A DNA stretch of 64,000 bases from Microbulbifer agarilyticus. GTDB taxonomy: Bacteria; Pseudomonadota; Gammaproteobacteria; Pseudomonadales; Cellvibrionaceae. A model generated the notes under the pieces. It was not told the origin of the DNA. It saw only the letters and a program-made list of their open reading frames with translations, and searched no databases. The stretch spans positions 806,001 through 870,000 of the forward strand of contig NZ_CP019650.1 in assembly GCF_001999945.1 (NCBI RefSeq), written 5' to 3'. Shown piece after piece: positions 1-8,658 of the stretch. Within the stretch, counting starts at the first letter, position 1, and each line of letters begins with the position of its first letter. The position numbers were made by a program, and so were the translations under genes.

Positions 1-1
1 T

Positions 2-247
2 GATGTTCCGTGTTTGAGTTTGCCGGAAACGCTGGTGCGTTCCTACTCGGTGCGTGACTCGGGCAGAAGCCATCGTTTTTCCACCGCTGAAGCCGCCATC
101 AGTTGCCTGTTACTTGCCGGTGAGGAACAGCCGGCGCTCACCCTCCAGCATTACTTCAGGGTGTTCAACCAGCATTACCTGGCCACGCGGGGTTGTTGCT
201 TACCGGAGATTGGTGAAAGCCACGAGTTTTTAGACGCGACTAGCTGA
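2..247 (+). CDS. C-terminal fragment of an unrecognised protein
   Basis: An open frame runs in from the left edge with no stop and ends at TGA 245-247, giving about 81 residues of the C-terminus of a longer protein. A TTG at 14 could be read as a start, but the frame is open upstream of it and no ribosome site is visible, so a partial gene is the better reading. The tail contains several aromatic residues and a Cys-Cys pair (ATRGCCLPE). I do not recognise a family. It points toward the convergent CobW gene 38 bases downstream. Confidence 0.5.
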   Translation, partial: DVPCLSLPETLVRSYSVRDSGRSHRFSTAEAAISCLLLAGEEQPALTLQHYFRVFNQHYLATRGCCLPEIGESHEFLDATS

Positions 248-285
248 ATGTTGCGGCGCTCAATGAGCGCCTGCCGGGCTACTAA

Positions 286-1290
286 CTAGCTGTTTGGCAG
301 CTGACATTGCATCAGCTGCGCTTCCCATTCGTCTTCCAACTGCTGTGCAATGATTTCGATACGGCTTTCGGCACAGTCGTCCAGCTCTACCTCGGTAAGG
401 GTGTCTGGAGTCAGGTTGTAGCCGAGTACACCTTCATCGGTAATAAACACCGCTTTCATGCGCTCCACCGTCAGGCCACTCAAGAAATTGAACAGCTTTT
501 TCTGGTCGAACACGATGTCGGGTGCAAAGCGCCAACCAATGCTCTGATAACTCTCGCCCTGATTGACTGCCTTGAGGAAGCCCGCCTGCGGAATTTCGGC
601 TTCTTCTTGTGCTGAGGGTGAGCCATGGCTTTCGTGATAGTGTGGGGAGACGCGGGTAGCGGTTGGTCCCGACAGGATGGAAAAGTCTATTTGGCCCTGC
701 TCGGCAAAAAGCACCTCGGTTGCATTTGGGCTGTGCGATTTGACGTAATCTCGCAGTGCCGCCTTATCCTTGTCGCCGTAGAGGTCCTGCTTATTGCCCA
801 CCACTATGTCCGCAATCGCGATTTGCTGATTGAAGGTTTGGTGGCTGGTGTAGCGTTCGTCCGCCAGCTTGCGCGCGTCTACCAAGGTGAGAATCTTTTG
901 AATGGAGAGCACGTCTTTGTAGTGCTCTGCCGAGAGTGTTTCCAGAACCTCAATCGGGTGGCCGAGGCCGGTGGGTTCAATGAGCAGGCGGTCGGGATTA
1001 GCGCGGGTCAGCAGCTGGTTCAGGGCAATTTGCATGGGCAGGCCAGCGGCACAACACATGCAACCCCCGGGCACTTCGCGAATAAATACTCCGTCTTCTT
1101 CCCGGTGTGTGCCTTGAAACAGACTGCCGTCGATTCCGATTTCCCCAAACTCATTCACCAGTACTGCCCAGCGCTCATTGGCGGGCTTACTTTTTAGCAG
1201 GTGCAGAATAGTGGAGGTTTTACCGGCTCCCAGGAACCCGGTAATGATGTTGGTTGGAACGGCAGAAATCTTTGTCTTCTCGGCGCCCAT
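286..1290 (-). CDS. CobW/COG0523-family GTPase, probable zinc metallochaperone
   Basis: This is a P-loop GTPase of the G3E/COG0523 group, whose members load metals (Zn, Co, Ni) into client proteins. Visible motifs are the Walker A GFLGAGKTS at residues 18-26, the family metal-binding CxCC motif (GGCMCC) ending at residue 80, the EPTGLGHP segment and the NKQD guanine-specificity motif. A histidine-containing linker (HYHESH) precedes the C-terminal CobW_C domain. At 334 residues the length is normal for the family. The start at 1290 has an AAGGA site seven bases upstream. It lies downstream of a MerC-like gene on the same strand, 105 bases away, which favours a metal-responsive pair. The metal is inferred from family knowledge, not shown by the sequence. 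Confidence 0.85.
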   Translation of the reverse strand: MGAEKTKISAVPTNIITGFLGAGKTSTILHLLKSKPANERWAVLVNEFGEIGIDGSLFQGTHREEDGVFIREVPGGCMCCAAGLPMQIALNQLLTRANPDRLLIEPTGLGHPIEVLETLSAEHYKDVLSIQKILTLVDARKLADERYTSHQTFNQQIAIADIVVGNKQDLYGDKDKAALRDYVKSHSPNATEVLFAEQGQIDFSILSGPTATRVSPHYHESHGSPSAQEEAEIPQAGFLKAVNQGESYQSIGWRFAPDIVFDQKKLFNFLSGLTVERMKAVFITDEGVLGYNLTPDTLTEVELDDCAESRIEIIAQQLEDEWEAQLMQCQLPNS

Positions 1291-1395
1291 GCAATATTCC
1301 TTCGCAAAGTGCAGATACCCAACACTACCTGTGGTAGCTCCTGTGGTAGTTATGGGTAGCTGTTCAAATAGGGAGCAAATCTGTGGAGCGTGAAC

Positions 1396-1794
1396 TCAGT
1401 GGCAGCCGCAGTTGCTGTGTTGCTGCTGGCAGCGACGATAATTCTGGATGTGGGCGAATGCCAGCAGTGTAGCGCCGGCCAGGGTGAGCCCCTTCTCTAC
1501 CAGTTCACCAGCATTCTCGCCCAGGACTAAGGCGAGCACCAGCAGCGCCAGCCCGGCAATCCCCATTGCGGCAAAACGATACTGCTTGTGGACCTTACAG
1601 CCCATAGCTAATGCATAGATACTAGTTGGCAGCACGGCCGCTACCATCCACTGATGGAATTGTTCGCCAGCAATGCTCAAGGTGGCAATACTCGGCACAA
1701 ATAGGATCAATAGCGGCATCATAAGGCAATGCGCCGTACAAAGAATCGACAAGCCGATTGCGGCTTTATCGGTGGAGTACTGAAGTGTTGTCAT
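1396..1794 (-). CDS. MerC-like inner-membrane protein
   Basis: This is a 132-residue protein with four predicted hydrophobic segments. A Cys-x3-Cys pair in the first helix (C19-TAH-C23) is typical of MerC-domain proteins, which bind or move soft metal ions across the inner membrane. The C-terminus is rich in Cys and His (CQQQHSNCGCH), another possible metal site. No other mer genes (merR, merT, merP, merA) are nearby, so mercury resistance is unlikely. The CobW-type GTPase just downstream suggests a role in zinc or general metal homeostasis. That role is inference from context. A palindrome 120 bases upstream is listed separately. Confidence 0.75.
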   Translation of the reverse strand: MTTLQYSTDKAAIGLSILCTAHCLMMPLLILFVPSIATLSIAGEQFHQWMVAAVLPTSIYALAMGCKVHKQYRFAAMGIAGLALLVLALVLGENAGELVEKGLTLAGATLLAFAHIQNYRRCQQQHSNCGCH

Positions 1795-1913
1795 TTGTCA
1801 GCTTGAATTTGGTTGGGTCACATCCGGGCGTGTGGCGCATCGATGTTGGGGCTGTTGTAATGCGGTGCTATCCAGTGGGCAGGCACTGCTGTGTCTGGGG
1901 GAGGTCTACAATG

Positions 1914-1928
1914 ATATCATGATGATAT
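1914..1928. promoter_or_regulatory. Perfect 7-1-7 palindrome, candidate metalloregulator operator
   Basis: ATATCAT at 1914-1920 and ATGATAT at 1922-1928 form a perfect inverted repeat around a single base. The 7-1-7 geometry resembles Fur-superfamily boxes, but the bases differ from the classic Fur consensus. It lies between the divergent merC-like gene (starting at 1794) and the sulfatase gene (starting at 2087). Control of the metal genes by Zur or Fur is inference. Confidence 0.35.
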
Positions 1929-2086
1929 GTTGCAGCATAACTTTTGTGTGTTTTTACTGAGCTGGATCGTGGGTTGCGTATCGGTAGACATCCCGTTTTC
2001 GAGCAATCGCGGGGCCCGGAAAGAAACTAGACTGAAAGGCGATCTCCCAATTTTTCTGTCATTTTGTTTAAAGGGATGCCGCGGAA

Positions 2087-3679
2087 ATGCAGAGATTCCT
2101 GCTTGTCGCATTGAGTTTGTTCGCTTTTGGCCTGCTTTTCGCGGAAAGCAGTCACGCGGAGAAAAGCGTATTCGACCTGAGTGTGGTGGAGCGCAAGAAC
2201 TTCGAACCGGCGATTCCCCGGCCCCATCAGGAAGAACTTGCGGCGAAAAAGCTGGAAGAGTTTGAACAGCGCGCCGGGCAGAAGCCGAATATCCTTATCT
2301 TTCTTGTGGATGATATGGGCTGGGGGGACCCGGGCGCCTTTGGTGGTGGCATCGCCATTGGTGCGCCCACGCCGAATATCGACAAGCTAGCACGCGAAGG
2401 CCTGAAGCTTACCTCGATGTACTCCCAGCCGACCTGTACCTCCTCTCGTGCCGCTTTGATGACCGGGCGCTTGCCGGTGCGCAGTGGTCTGGTACGCCCA
2501 ATTCTCACCGGTGATGTTGTCACCAAAAACCCGTGGCGAATCGAGCAATCCAGCGGCAAGATGCTCACCTCCGCCGGCTACAAGACCGCGGTAATTGGCA
2601 AGTGGCATATTGGTGAGGCAGAAGGGATGCTGCCCCATGAAGTGGGCTTCGATTACTTCTTTGGCTTGCCGTCGGTACAGTCGGATTACACCCAGTTCCT
2701 GTTAAAGCGCCAGTACTCCGACATGATCAATAACCCGGAGCTGCACGAACTGGCGTTTACCCTGCGCCCGGAAGGGTTGATCGAGGGGGAAAAGGGTGGC
2801 CGGCGCAAGGTCGCGTACCCGATCAATACCGTCGACGATATGCGTATGGTTGACCAGGTGCTGAGGGATAAATCACTCAAATTTTTGAAGGACGCCAAAG
2901 CGAAAGGCACACCATTCTATCTGGTCCACTCTTTCTCAAAAATTCACAACGACTCTCTGGTGGCGCCCTCATACATTGGCAAAAGCCCGGCCGCCATGCC
3001 GGTGCGTGATGCGATGGTTGAGGTCGACGACATTGTCGGTGAGATCATGCAGGCATTGGAAGAGAATGGGCAGCTGGAGAACACCATTGTGTATTTCACC
3101 TCGGACAACGGCGCCAATGAAGACGTCTGGCCGGACTCCGGTTACCACCCATGGCGTGGCGGCAAAGGCACCACCTGGGAGGGTGGCGTCAGAGTGCCCG
3201 GTATTGTGTTTTGGAAAGGCATGATTGAGCCGGGGCAGGTCAGCAATGAACTGGTGGACCTCACCGACCTGTATATGACGTCCCTGCGCATGGCAGGTGT
3301 CCTCGATAATTTACCCAATGATCTCTATTTCGATGGCATAGACCAGACTGCATTTTTCCTGGCGCCCAACGGCCATTCGCGGCGCCAAGTAGTCTACATG
3401 TGGAACCGCTACGACTTCTGCGCGCTGCGCTGGCGCGACTACAAAGTGCACTTCAAAATCTTCGATGTAAAAGTACCACGGCGTAACCTCGATGCCAGCG
3501 TATTGTCCGACGTGGGTACTGCGCTCTGGGTGTTTAACCTCAATGTCGACCCCAAGGAGATGTCCAGCACCGGACATCAGTTCTTCGAGTGGGGAATGCC
3601 CCAGGCAGTGAAGTTTTCCAAACAGCACCAGGCGACCATGAAGGAATATCGCAACACGGATATCGGCCTCGGTTTGTAA
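2087..3679 (+). CDS. Exported type I sulfatase (arylsulfatase family)
   Basis: This is an alkaline-phosphatase-fold sulfatase that would hydrolyse sulfate esters, plausibly on algal polysaccharides or small molecules. The first 24 residues form a signal peptide, so it acts in the periplasm or outside. The metal-binding DDMGWGD motif is at residues 75-81. The formylglycine segment is CTSSR at residues 117-121, followed by AALMTGR. A GKWHIG motif and a late SDNGAN metal motif are also present. The third position of the active-site motif is Ser where Pro or Ala is usual, which could affect maturation. At 530 residues the length is normal. The ATG at 2087 follows an AAGGGA-like site. It is convergent with an AtsA-like hydrolase, so two sulfatase types sit together. 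Confidence 0.85.
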   Translation: MQRFLLVALSLFAFGLLFAESSHAEKSVFDLSVVERKNFEPAIPRPHQEELAAKKLEEFEQRAGQKPNILIFLVDDMGWGDPGAFGGGIAIGAPTPNIDKLAREGLKLTSMYSQPTCTSSRAALMTGRLPVRSGLVRPILTGDVVTKNPWRIEQSSGKMLTSAGYKTAVIGKWHIGEAEGMLPHEVGFDYFFGLPSVQSDYTQFLLKRQYSDMINNPELHELAFTLRPEGLIEGEKGGRRKVAYPINTVDDMRMVDQVLRDKSLKFLKDAKAKGTPFYLVHSFSKIHNDSLVAPSYIGKSPAAMPVRDAMVEVDDIVGEIMQALEENGQLENTIVYFTSDNGANEDVWPDSGYHPWRGGKGTTWEGGVRVPGIVFWKGMIEPGQVSNELVDLTDLYMTSLRMAGVLDNLPNDLYFDGIDQTAFFLAPNGHSRRQVVYMWNRYDFCALRWRDYKVHFKIFDVKVPRRNLDASVLSDVGTALWVFNLNVDPKEMSSTGHQFFEWGMPQAVKFSKQHQATMKEYRNTDIGLGL

Positions 3680-3690
3680 GCAGCTGTTTA

Positions 3691-5010
3691 CTACTCTTCC
3701 TGTTGCATCTGTTCATACATCCCGGGGCGCCAATCTTCTTTCTGCAGGTTGTGCTTCTCCATATATTTATCAAGCGCTGGGTCCTGGGCCTCGAAGCCAG
3801 GCCGCCAGCGTCCGGCGTTCATCGATTCACTGAGCGGGTTTGGCTGCCCTTTTTCCGGCGGCGGCTGCTGGGCGGTGCCGGGTACCGACCAGGCGTCGTC
3901 AGTTGAAACTGCCATGCGCTCGACGATGTCATCCTTCGTCACATTCCATACCATCATATCGGTAGCCATGGACAGCGGCCCGTCATAGGTCTCGCGGATA
4001 CTCTGGTAAATCTGATAGCGGGTATCCGGCTCATTAAAAAAGTGAAAGGCCACCGCGTGCCGCGGCTGGATGGTGCTCATGATCTTGCCGAATGCCTGAG
4101 GGGAAGTATGAAATTCGCAACAGGTGCGCCAGCCCAATTGTGGTGGTTGGTTGTACAGGCGGACGAACTGTTCGGGGGTGTGCATGGATTCGTGTATTGC
4201 CAGATCCACATCTTTTCCGTGTTCGATAAACCAACGGTTCGGCACCGTGTCGCCACTGAAGAACACGCTTAGACCGGCATATTCGAGCTTGTAACTTACC
4301 GGCCCGTCGCCGGCATGCACCGCCGGATAGGAGCGAATCGTTACCCCGTTGTGCTGATACACCACCTGGTCCACCACCGCATAGTCAAACTCGGTCACGT
4401 CCAGTTGACCGGGAATCGGACTGATCTTGTACTCGCGCGTGACCTTGTCCCAGTTCACGAACTTAAGGAAATGCTCCATGGCATAAGCCGTGCCCATTTC
4501 CGGGTCTGCCCCACTTGGACCCCAAATACGCAATGCATTTGGCCGGCCCGCGGTCCAGCCGCCCGCCCACAAACTCAGGAGGTCACCCATATGGTCGGTG
4601 TGTAAATGGGAGAGAAAAACCTTGTCGAGGTACTGGTAGGGAATCATCAGGCTGGCCACATTGGCCATAGAGCCGGTGCCAATATCAAACAGAAATTTGT
4701 CTCCGTTTCCCACTTCAATCAGAAAGCAGCTTGCGGCTTGCCCACGCCGTGCTGCCGGCATTCCGGTGCCGCATGCCACTACGCGGATTTCGTCTTTCGA
4801 TAGTGCTTCAGTGCCTGGGTAATAGACGTAGCGGTCCGGAGCAGTACCGGTTGGCGATGTGACTTCACCACCTGCGGCTTCGGCGGAGGGGATCGTAGTC
4901 AATGAATAGATACTGCTCAGCCAGAACGCCAAGGCGCCGAATGTTGCACCCAGCAGAAATATAAGAAGAGTCGGACGAAGAGATGAGTGAATATGAGAAC
5001 GCTGCGCCAT
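3691..5010 (-). CDS. Metallo-beta-lactamase-fold hydrolase, AtsA-like
   Basis: This 439-residue protein has an N-terminal membrane anchor or uncleaved signal at about residues 13-35, so the catalytic domain faces the periplasm. The metal-binding HLHTDH motif is at residues 135-140. A second ligand region reads AVHAGDG, and SGDT follows in the usual order. The GTGMPAARRG segment and overall arrangement resemble the AtsA branch of the fold, named for the metallo-beta-lactamase-type arylsulfatase of Pseudoalteromonas. GntH-type guanitoxin-pathway hydrolases are another relative. Arylsulfatase activity is therefore possible but not proven. The start has an AAGGA site seven bases upstream. Its stop lies 11 bases from the convergent sulfatase gene. 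Confidence 0.7.
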   Translation of the reverse strand: MAQRSHIHSSLRPTLLIFLLGATFGALAFWLSSIYSLTTIPSAEAAGGEVTSPTGTAPDRYVYYPGTEALSKDEIRVVACGTGMPAARRGQAASCFLIEVGNGDKFLFDIGTGSMANVASLMIPYQYLDKVFLSHLHTDHMGDLLSLWAGGWTAGRPNALRIWGPSGADPEMGTAYAMEHFLKFVNWDKVTREYKISPIPGQLDVTEFDYAVVDQVVYQHNGVTIRSYPAVHAGDGPVSYKLEYAGLSVFFSGDTVPNRWFIEHGKDVDLAIHESMHTPEQFVRLYNQPPQLGWRTCCEFHTSPQAFGKIMSTIQPRHAVAFHFFNEPDTRYQIYQSIRETYDGPLSMATDMMVWNVTKDDIVERMAVSTDDAWSVPGTAQQPPPEKGQPNPLSESMNAGRWRPGFEAQDPALDKYMEKHNLQKEDWRPGMYEQMQQEE

Positions 5011-5086
5011 CCCGATATCCTTGCGGAGTCATGCTAATTAGCAACAAGCGTAGTGGAATGATTGCGGCACTTTTTGAAAACGATGA

Positions 5087-5926
5087 CTACTTGTGGAGGA
5101 GTATGTAAGAGTCTTCCTCCAGTACTGACTCTGATCTGCCGAGGTCGTGATCTGGCGTGTAGTGCTTGGCCAACTCAAAATAGTTGTAGTGGGCCGTCAG
5201 TTGGTAGTGAGGTAGGTTTTCGTAGAATGATCTCGGCAGTGCCGTTGGCTGAAAATTGGGATTGTTGAATTGGCGCTGAAAATAGATCGCGAGATCTCGG
5301 TAGGCTGCCTTGCGAGATTCTTCCGGCCGAAATGACATGGCAGCGAGAGTGTCGCCTTTTTTCTGGATTTCCCCCAACCCTTTAAACAGTGTGTTTACCG
5401 CAGGCTGTGGCAAATAATAAAGCAGCCCCTCCATCAAAATAAATGAGGGTCTTCCCGCAATCCACTGATCGAGTTGTGCGGTCAGCTTTTGGATAGCTTG
5501 CGGTACCGCAAGATCACTGGCGATAAAAGTGATATCGCGCTTTGGCAGTGCACCGCTGTCTTCTAATTCCTGTAGTTTTTTCTGCTTATACTCTCCCATA
5601 AATCGCTGGTCGACTTCGCAGGTCGCGATAGGGGTGGGAAGCAGGTAGGGGTAATTGGTGAAGCCCGCACCGAGGTTCACAAAAACACCCTGTGGGTGTT
5701 GTGTTGAAAACCCACTGAGCAAGTCCAGAAATAGGCGGTGCCTGAGGCAGTGGACAAAGGGCTCGGAGGGCAGGGTGTCGTCACAGTGTTGTCGCGTCGT
5801 CGCTCTGACACTGTCGGTAACCCAAAGGCTGGCGAAATGGTCGCGACTGAGCGTGATATTACTCTCGCGAAAGCAGTTCCACAGAAAAGCGGTATCTTCC
5901 AGGTTGTTATTGCCGTCGGTGAACAT
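5087..5926 (-). CDS. SAM-dependent methyltransferase, leucine carboxyl methyltransferase-like
   Basis: This is a 279-residue class I methyltransferase. The SAM-binding motif I is VNLGAGFTNYP at about residues 83-93. An acidic residue follows in EVDQRF, and the late motif ILMEGLLYYLP is typical of the PPM1/leucine carboxyl methyltransferase family, bacterial members of which methylate small carboxylates or polyketide-like substrates. The substrate cannot be read from the sequence. The chosen start has no clear ribosome site, so an internal start is possible. It lies 18 bases downstream of the CDGSH gene on the same strand and is probably co-transcribed with it. Confidence 0.75.
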   Translation of the reverse strand: MFTDGNNNLEDTAFLWNCFRESNITLSRDHFASLWVTDSVRATTRQHCDDTLPSEPFVHCLRHRLFLDLLSGFSTQHPQGVFVNLGAGFTNYPYLLPTPIATCEVDQRFMGEYKQKKLQELEDSGALPKRDITFIASDLAVPQAIQKLTAQLDQWIAGRPSFILMEGLLYYLPQPAVNTLFKGLGEIQKKGDTLAAMSFRPEESRKAAYRDLAIYFQRQFNNPNFQPTALPRSFYENLPHYQLTAHYNYFELAKHYTPDHDLGRSESVLEEDSYILLHK

Positions 5927-5944
5927 AATCGATACTTGGGTGGC

Positions 5945-6259
5945 TTATTCGCTGGTCTTCTCGTCGGGAGCTTCGTCATTTCCCTTCTGAATGGCCGGCC
6001 CTTCCTCGCCAATCATTGCATCCGTGAACTGCTTGTGGGTCCCGTCGCAGTAAGGGATGTTGGCCGACTGTTTACATTGGCATAGATAGAAACTTCCTGT
6101 TTTCTCCGGGGTAAACAGCTTGGGTTTTAGTCCGGTTCCTGCGTGAGATCCATCGCAAAATGGCTGATTACCTGACTTGCCGCAGACACAGAAGAAATAC
6201 TCTTTGCTTTTTTCGAGAGTCACTTTACAGGGCTTGTTGTTGGCAATGACTGGGTTCAT
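5945..6259 (-). CDS. Tandem CDGSH iron-sulfur domain protein
   Basis: This 104-residue protein carries two CDGSH motifs, CVCGKSGNQPFCDGSH and CQCKQSANIPYCDGTH. Each supplies the Cys3-His1 ligands for a labile [2Fe-2S] cluster. Two-motif bacterial proteins of this size are a known mitoNEET-related class. They are thought to act in redox or iron-sulfur handling, but their precise role is mostly unknown. The acidic C-terminal tail after the second motif looks disordered. No signal peptide is seen, so it is cytoplasmic. The gene is first in a likely two-gene unit with the methyltransferase downstream. Confidence 0.9.
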   Translation of the reverse strand: MNPVIANNKPCKVTLEKSKEYFFCVCGKSGNQPFCDGSHAGTGLKPKLFTPEKTGSFYLCQCKQSANIPYCDGTHKQFTDAMIGEEGPAIQKGNDEAPDEKTSE

Positions 6260-6595
6260 CCTTTGCTCGATCCATTCACTTTATTAGGGAGTGACTCTAG
6301 TTATACACCGAGTAGCCAAGCTTTGGATCAAGGCACGTTTTGAAAGCCTATCTTGGAAGAGGTTTGCCCGCCACCGCTATGTCGTAAGCGGGGCACGGAA
6401 ATTTATCGTAACAACTACTATTCAACATTCCGGTTTTGTGACGTCGGTGAAATTATGGATGGGTTGAGAATTTAGACCTGATTTTTGCTGCACGAGGTGT
6501 TGGTCTGGCTGGGGACTAAGCTGCTTACAGGTGTCAAAGAGTACTGAATTGAGTGGGTTTCCCTGTTTGGATGGTTGTCTCTTAGAGGTGTTTTA
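6260..6595. other. 336-base intergenic region, no gene seen
   Basis: This is the divergent region between the CDGSH gene and the amidohydrolase gene. It should hold both promoters. I see no clear -35/-10 pair, terminator or strong palindrome, and no convincing short gene. Confidence 0.5.
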
Positions 6596-8359
6596 ATGCG
6601 TCTGTTTTACATTGTCTGCGTGCTGGTTCTTCCTTTGCTTTTTGGCGGTGGGGGCACGTTCGCACGAGAGACCGATCAGGGGGGGATGACGATTTTTGTC
6701 GCCAAAGACATTATCACAATGGAAGATTCCATGCCCCGGGCAAGCGCTGTAGCAGTAGCCGATGGGCGTATCGTTGCTGTGGGGAGTCTTGACTCACTAA
6801 AAAGCTGGATTGATGCCAGAGGGGCAAAAATCGATCGGCGTTTCGAAGATAAGGTTTTGATGCCGGGCTTTATTGATCCTCATGTGCATCCTTCGCTTCC
6901 TGCAGTTCTTACGCAATTCCCATTTCTTGCCCCTGATGACTGGGAGCTACCTACTGGTACCTTTCCTGGAGCCACGACACCGGAGGCCTATTTGGTTGCA
7001 CTCAAGAATCAAGCCAAAGAATATTTTGACGATCCTGACCGGGATGACAAGGTACCGTTTATTTCCTGGGGATATCATCAACTCTGGCATGGTGAAATAA
7101 ACCGGAAAAAACTCAACGAAATATTTGGTGACAAGCCTGTTTTACTTTGGCATCGATCTTTTCACGAGTTAATTGGTAACGATGCGGCTTATGATCTCAT
7201 TGGTGTCACAGAGTCTGATGTTGCCAATGTTGAAGAGGCGGACTGGGAAAGTGGCCGGGTGTGGGAGAATGGCTTTGTGGCGGTTCTGCCAAAGCTGACC
7301 TTTCTATTTGAACCTGAGCGCTACAAAAAAGGTATGAAAAATTTTGCGCTGATGCTGCAGCAGGGCGGTGTTACTAGTGCCATGGATATGGGGGTCGGAA
7401 TATTTGGTGACCCGGAAGGGGAGATGGCCTTAATCAAGGAAACCATGGGTAAGGATGTACCTGCCCGTGTCGTTCTGACTCCCATTATCACTTACTTTAT
7501 CGCTGAAAAGATGTCACCACAGGCTGCGTTAAAAAAGACGGAAGAGTGGGAAAAGGGTTCAACAGATAACGTAATTTTTGATAAGCACTTCAAGCTGATG
7601 ATGGATGGGGCGATTTACTCTGGGCTTTCTCAATACAAGTACCCAGGTTATTTGGATGGCCATGAGGGCGTGTGGATGGCGCCGCTCGATGTGACCTACG
7701 ACTTTGCCAAAACGTTTTGGAATGCTGGGTACCAGTTGCATGCGCACACCAACGGAGATAAAAGCGCTGAGGCATTGCTGGATATTCTGCGAAAATTACA
7801 GGAACAAAACCCGCGCGTGGATCATCGCATGACGCTCGAACATTTCGCTTATGCAACTAAAGACCAGTTAAAGCAAATGGAGGCGCTCGGTATGATGGTT
7901 TCGGCAAACCCTTATTACCAGTTTATATTGTCCGACATGTATGCCGACAAATGGTTAGGTGAGGATCGGGCGCGCAATATGGTCCCGTTGGGAGATGCTC
8001 AGAAACTCGGAATCAATGTGTCGCTGCATTCGGATAACCCTATGGCACCTCTCAATCCACTGTTGCTTGCATGGACGGCGACTAATCGCACCACAATAGG
8101 TGGTAAAAAAAATAATGAATCGCAGAAACTCAGTCTGGATGAGGCGTTACAAGCCATTACAATCAATGCGGCATGGCAGATGCGAATGGAAGATGAAATC
8201 GGCTCCATTCGTGCAGGTAAGAAAGCCGACTTTGTGGTCTTGGAAGAAGATCCCTATGAGGTTGGCCCTGAGGGGCTAAAAGATATCGAAATTTGGGGGA
8301 CTGTGTTCGAAGGCAAGGTCTACCCGCTGGTAAATGGGGTGAGAGGTGACAGTGAGTAA
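6596..8359 (+). CDS. Exported amidohydrolase, YtcJ/TIM-barrel family
   Basis: This is a metal-dependent hydrolase of the amidohydrolase superfamily (Amidohydro_3, YtcJ-like). The ATG at 6596 is preferred over an upstream TTG. It follows an AGAGGT site and begins a signal peptide (MRLFYIVCVLVLPLLFGG), which places the enzyme outside the cytoplasm. Visible motifs are the metal-binding DPHVHP after strand 1, a Lys in FKLMMDGAIY, His in LHAHTNGD, His in LEHFAYA and the catalytic Asp in LHSDNP. At 587 residues it is typical. Substrates in this family are varied amides and cyclic ureas, and none can be assigned here. The neighbours give no pathway clue. Confidence 0.85.
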   Translation: MRLFYIVCVLVLPLLFGGGGTFARETDQGGMTIFVAKDIITMEDSMPRASAVAVADGRIVAVGSLDSLKSWIDARGAKIDRRFEDKVLMPGFIDPHVHPSLPAVLTQFPFLAPDDWELPTGTFPGATTPEAYLVALKNQAKEYFDDPDRDDKVPFISWGYHQLWHGEINRKKLNEIFGDKPVLLWHRSFHELIGNDAAYDLIGVTESDVANVEEADWESGRVWENGFVAVLPKLTFLFEPERYKKGMKNFALMLQQGGVTSAMDMGVGIFGDPEGEMALIKETMGKDVPARVVLTPIITYFIAEKMSPQAALKKTEEWEKGSTDNVIFDKHFKLMMDGAIYSGLSQYKYPGYLDGHEGVWMAPLDVTYDFAKTFWNAGYQLHAHTNGDKSAEALLDILRKLQEQNPRVDHRMTLEHFAYATKDQLKQMEALGMMVSANPYYQFILSDMYADKWLGEDRARNMVPLGDAQKLGINVSLHSDNPMAPLNPLLLAWTATNRTTIGGKKNNESQKLSLDEALQAITINAAWQMRMEDEIGSIRAGKKADFVVLEEDPYEVGPEGLKDIEIWGTVFEGKVYPLVNGVRGDSE

Positions 8360-8658
8360 CGCCTGCGGCGGATAAATACCCATTGGTTGCATGCGGGCGG
8401 AGTTCCCTGCTTTGCCGCATTCCCGGTGCATCGTCATTGACGGTTTAATCGAACGATTCTTTCCGCCCATTGGTCTTGCCATGATGGATGGTGGCCTTGC
8501 GTTGTCGCTTAGCGTTTTTTTTTTCCGGAGACCGCAGTCGCGTTGTCGACATTCGCCCAGCACACCTGCTTATACTGAAAACATACGGCCAAAATTTGTA
8601 GCTATGTAAATATTTTGCCTCGATCCAGCTAAAGAGATGGAGGCGTCAGAGGTAGATT

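Noticed and set aside
1291..1395. Short direct repeat CCTGTGGTAG between the CobW and MerC-like genes
   Set aside because: Two copies of ten bases in tandem are too little to infer a regulatory or mobile element.
8503..8524. Possible terminator at the ten-T run between the amidohydrolase and exporter genes
   Set aside because: The only stem before the T-run is three base pairs (CGC-TTA-GCG), too weak to support a terminator.
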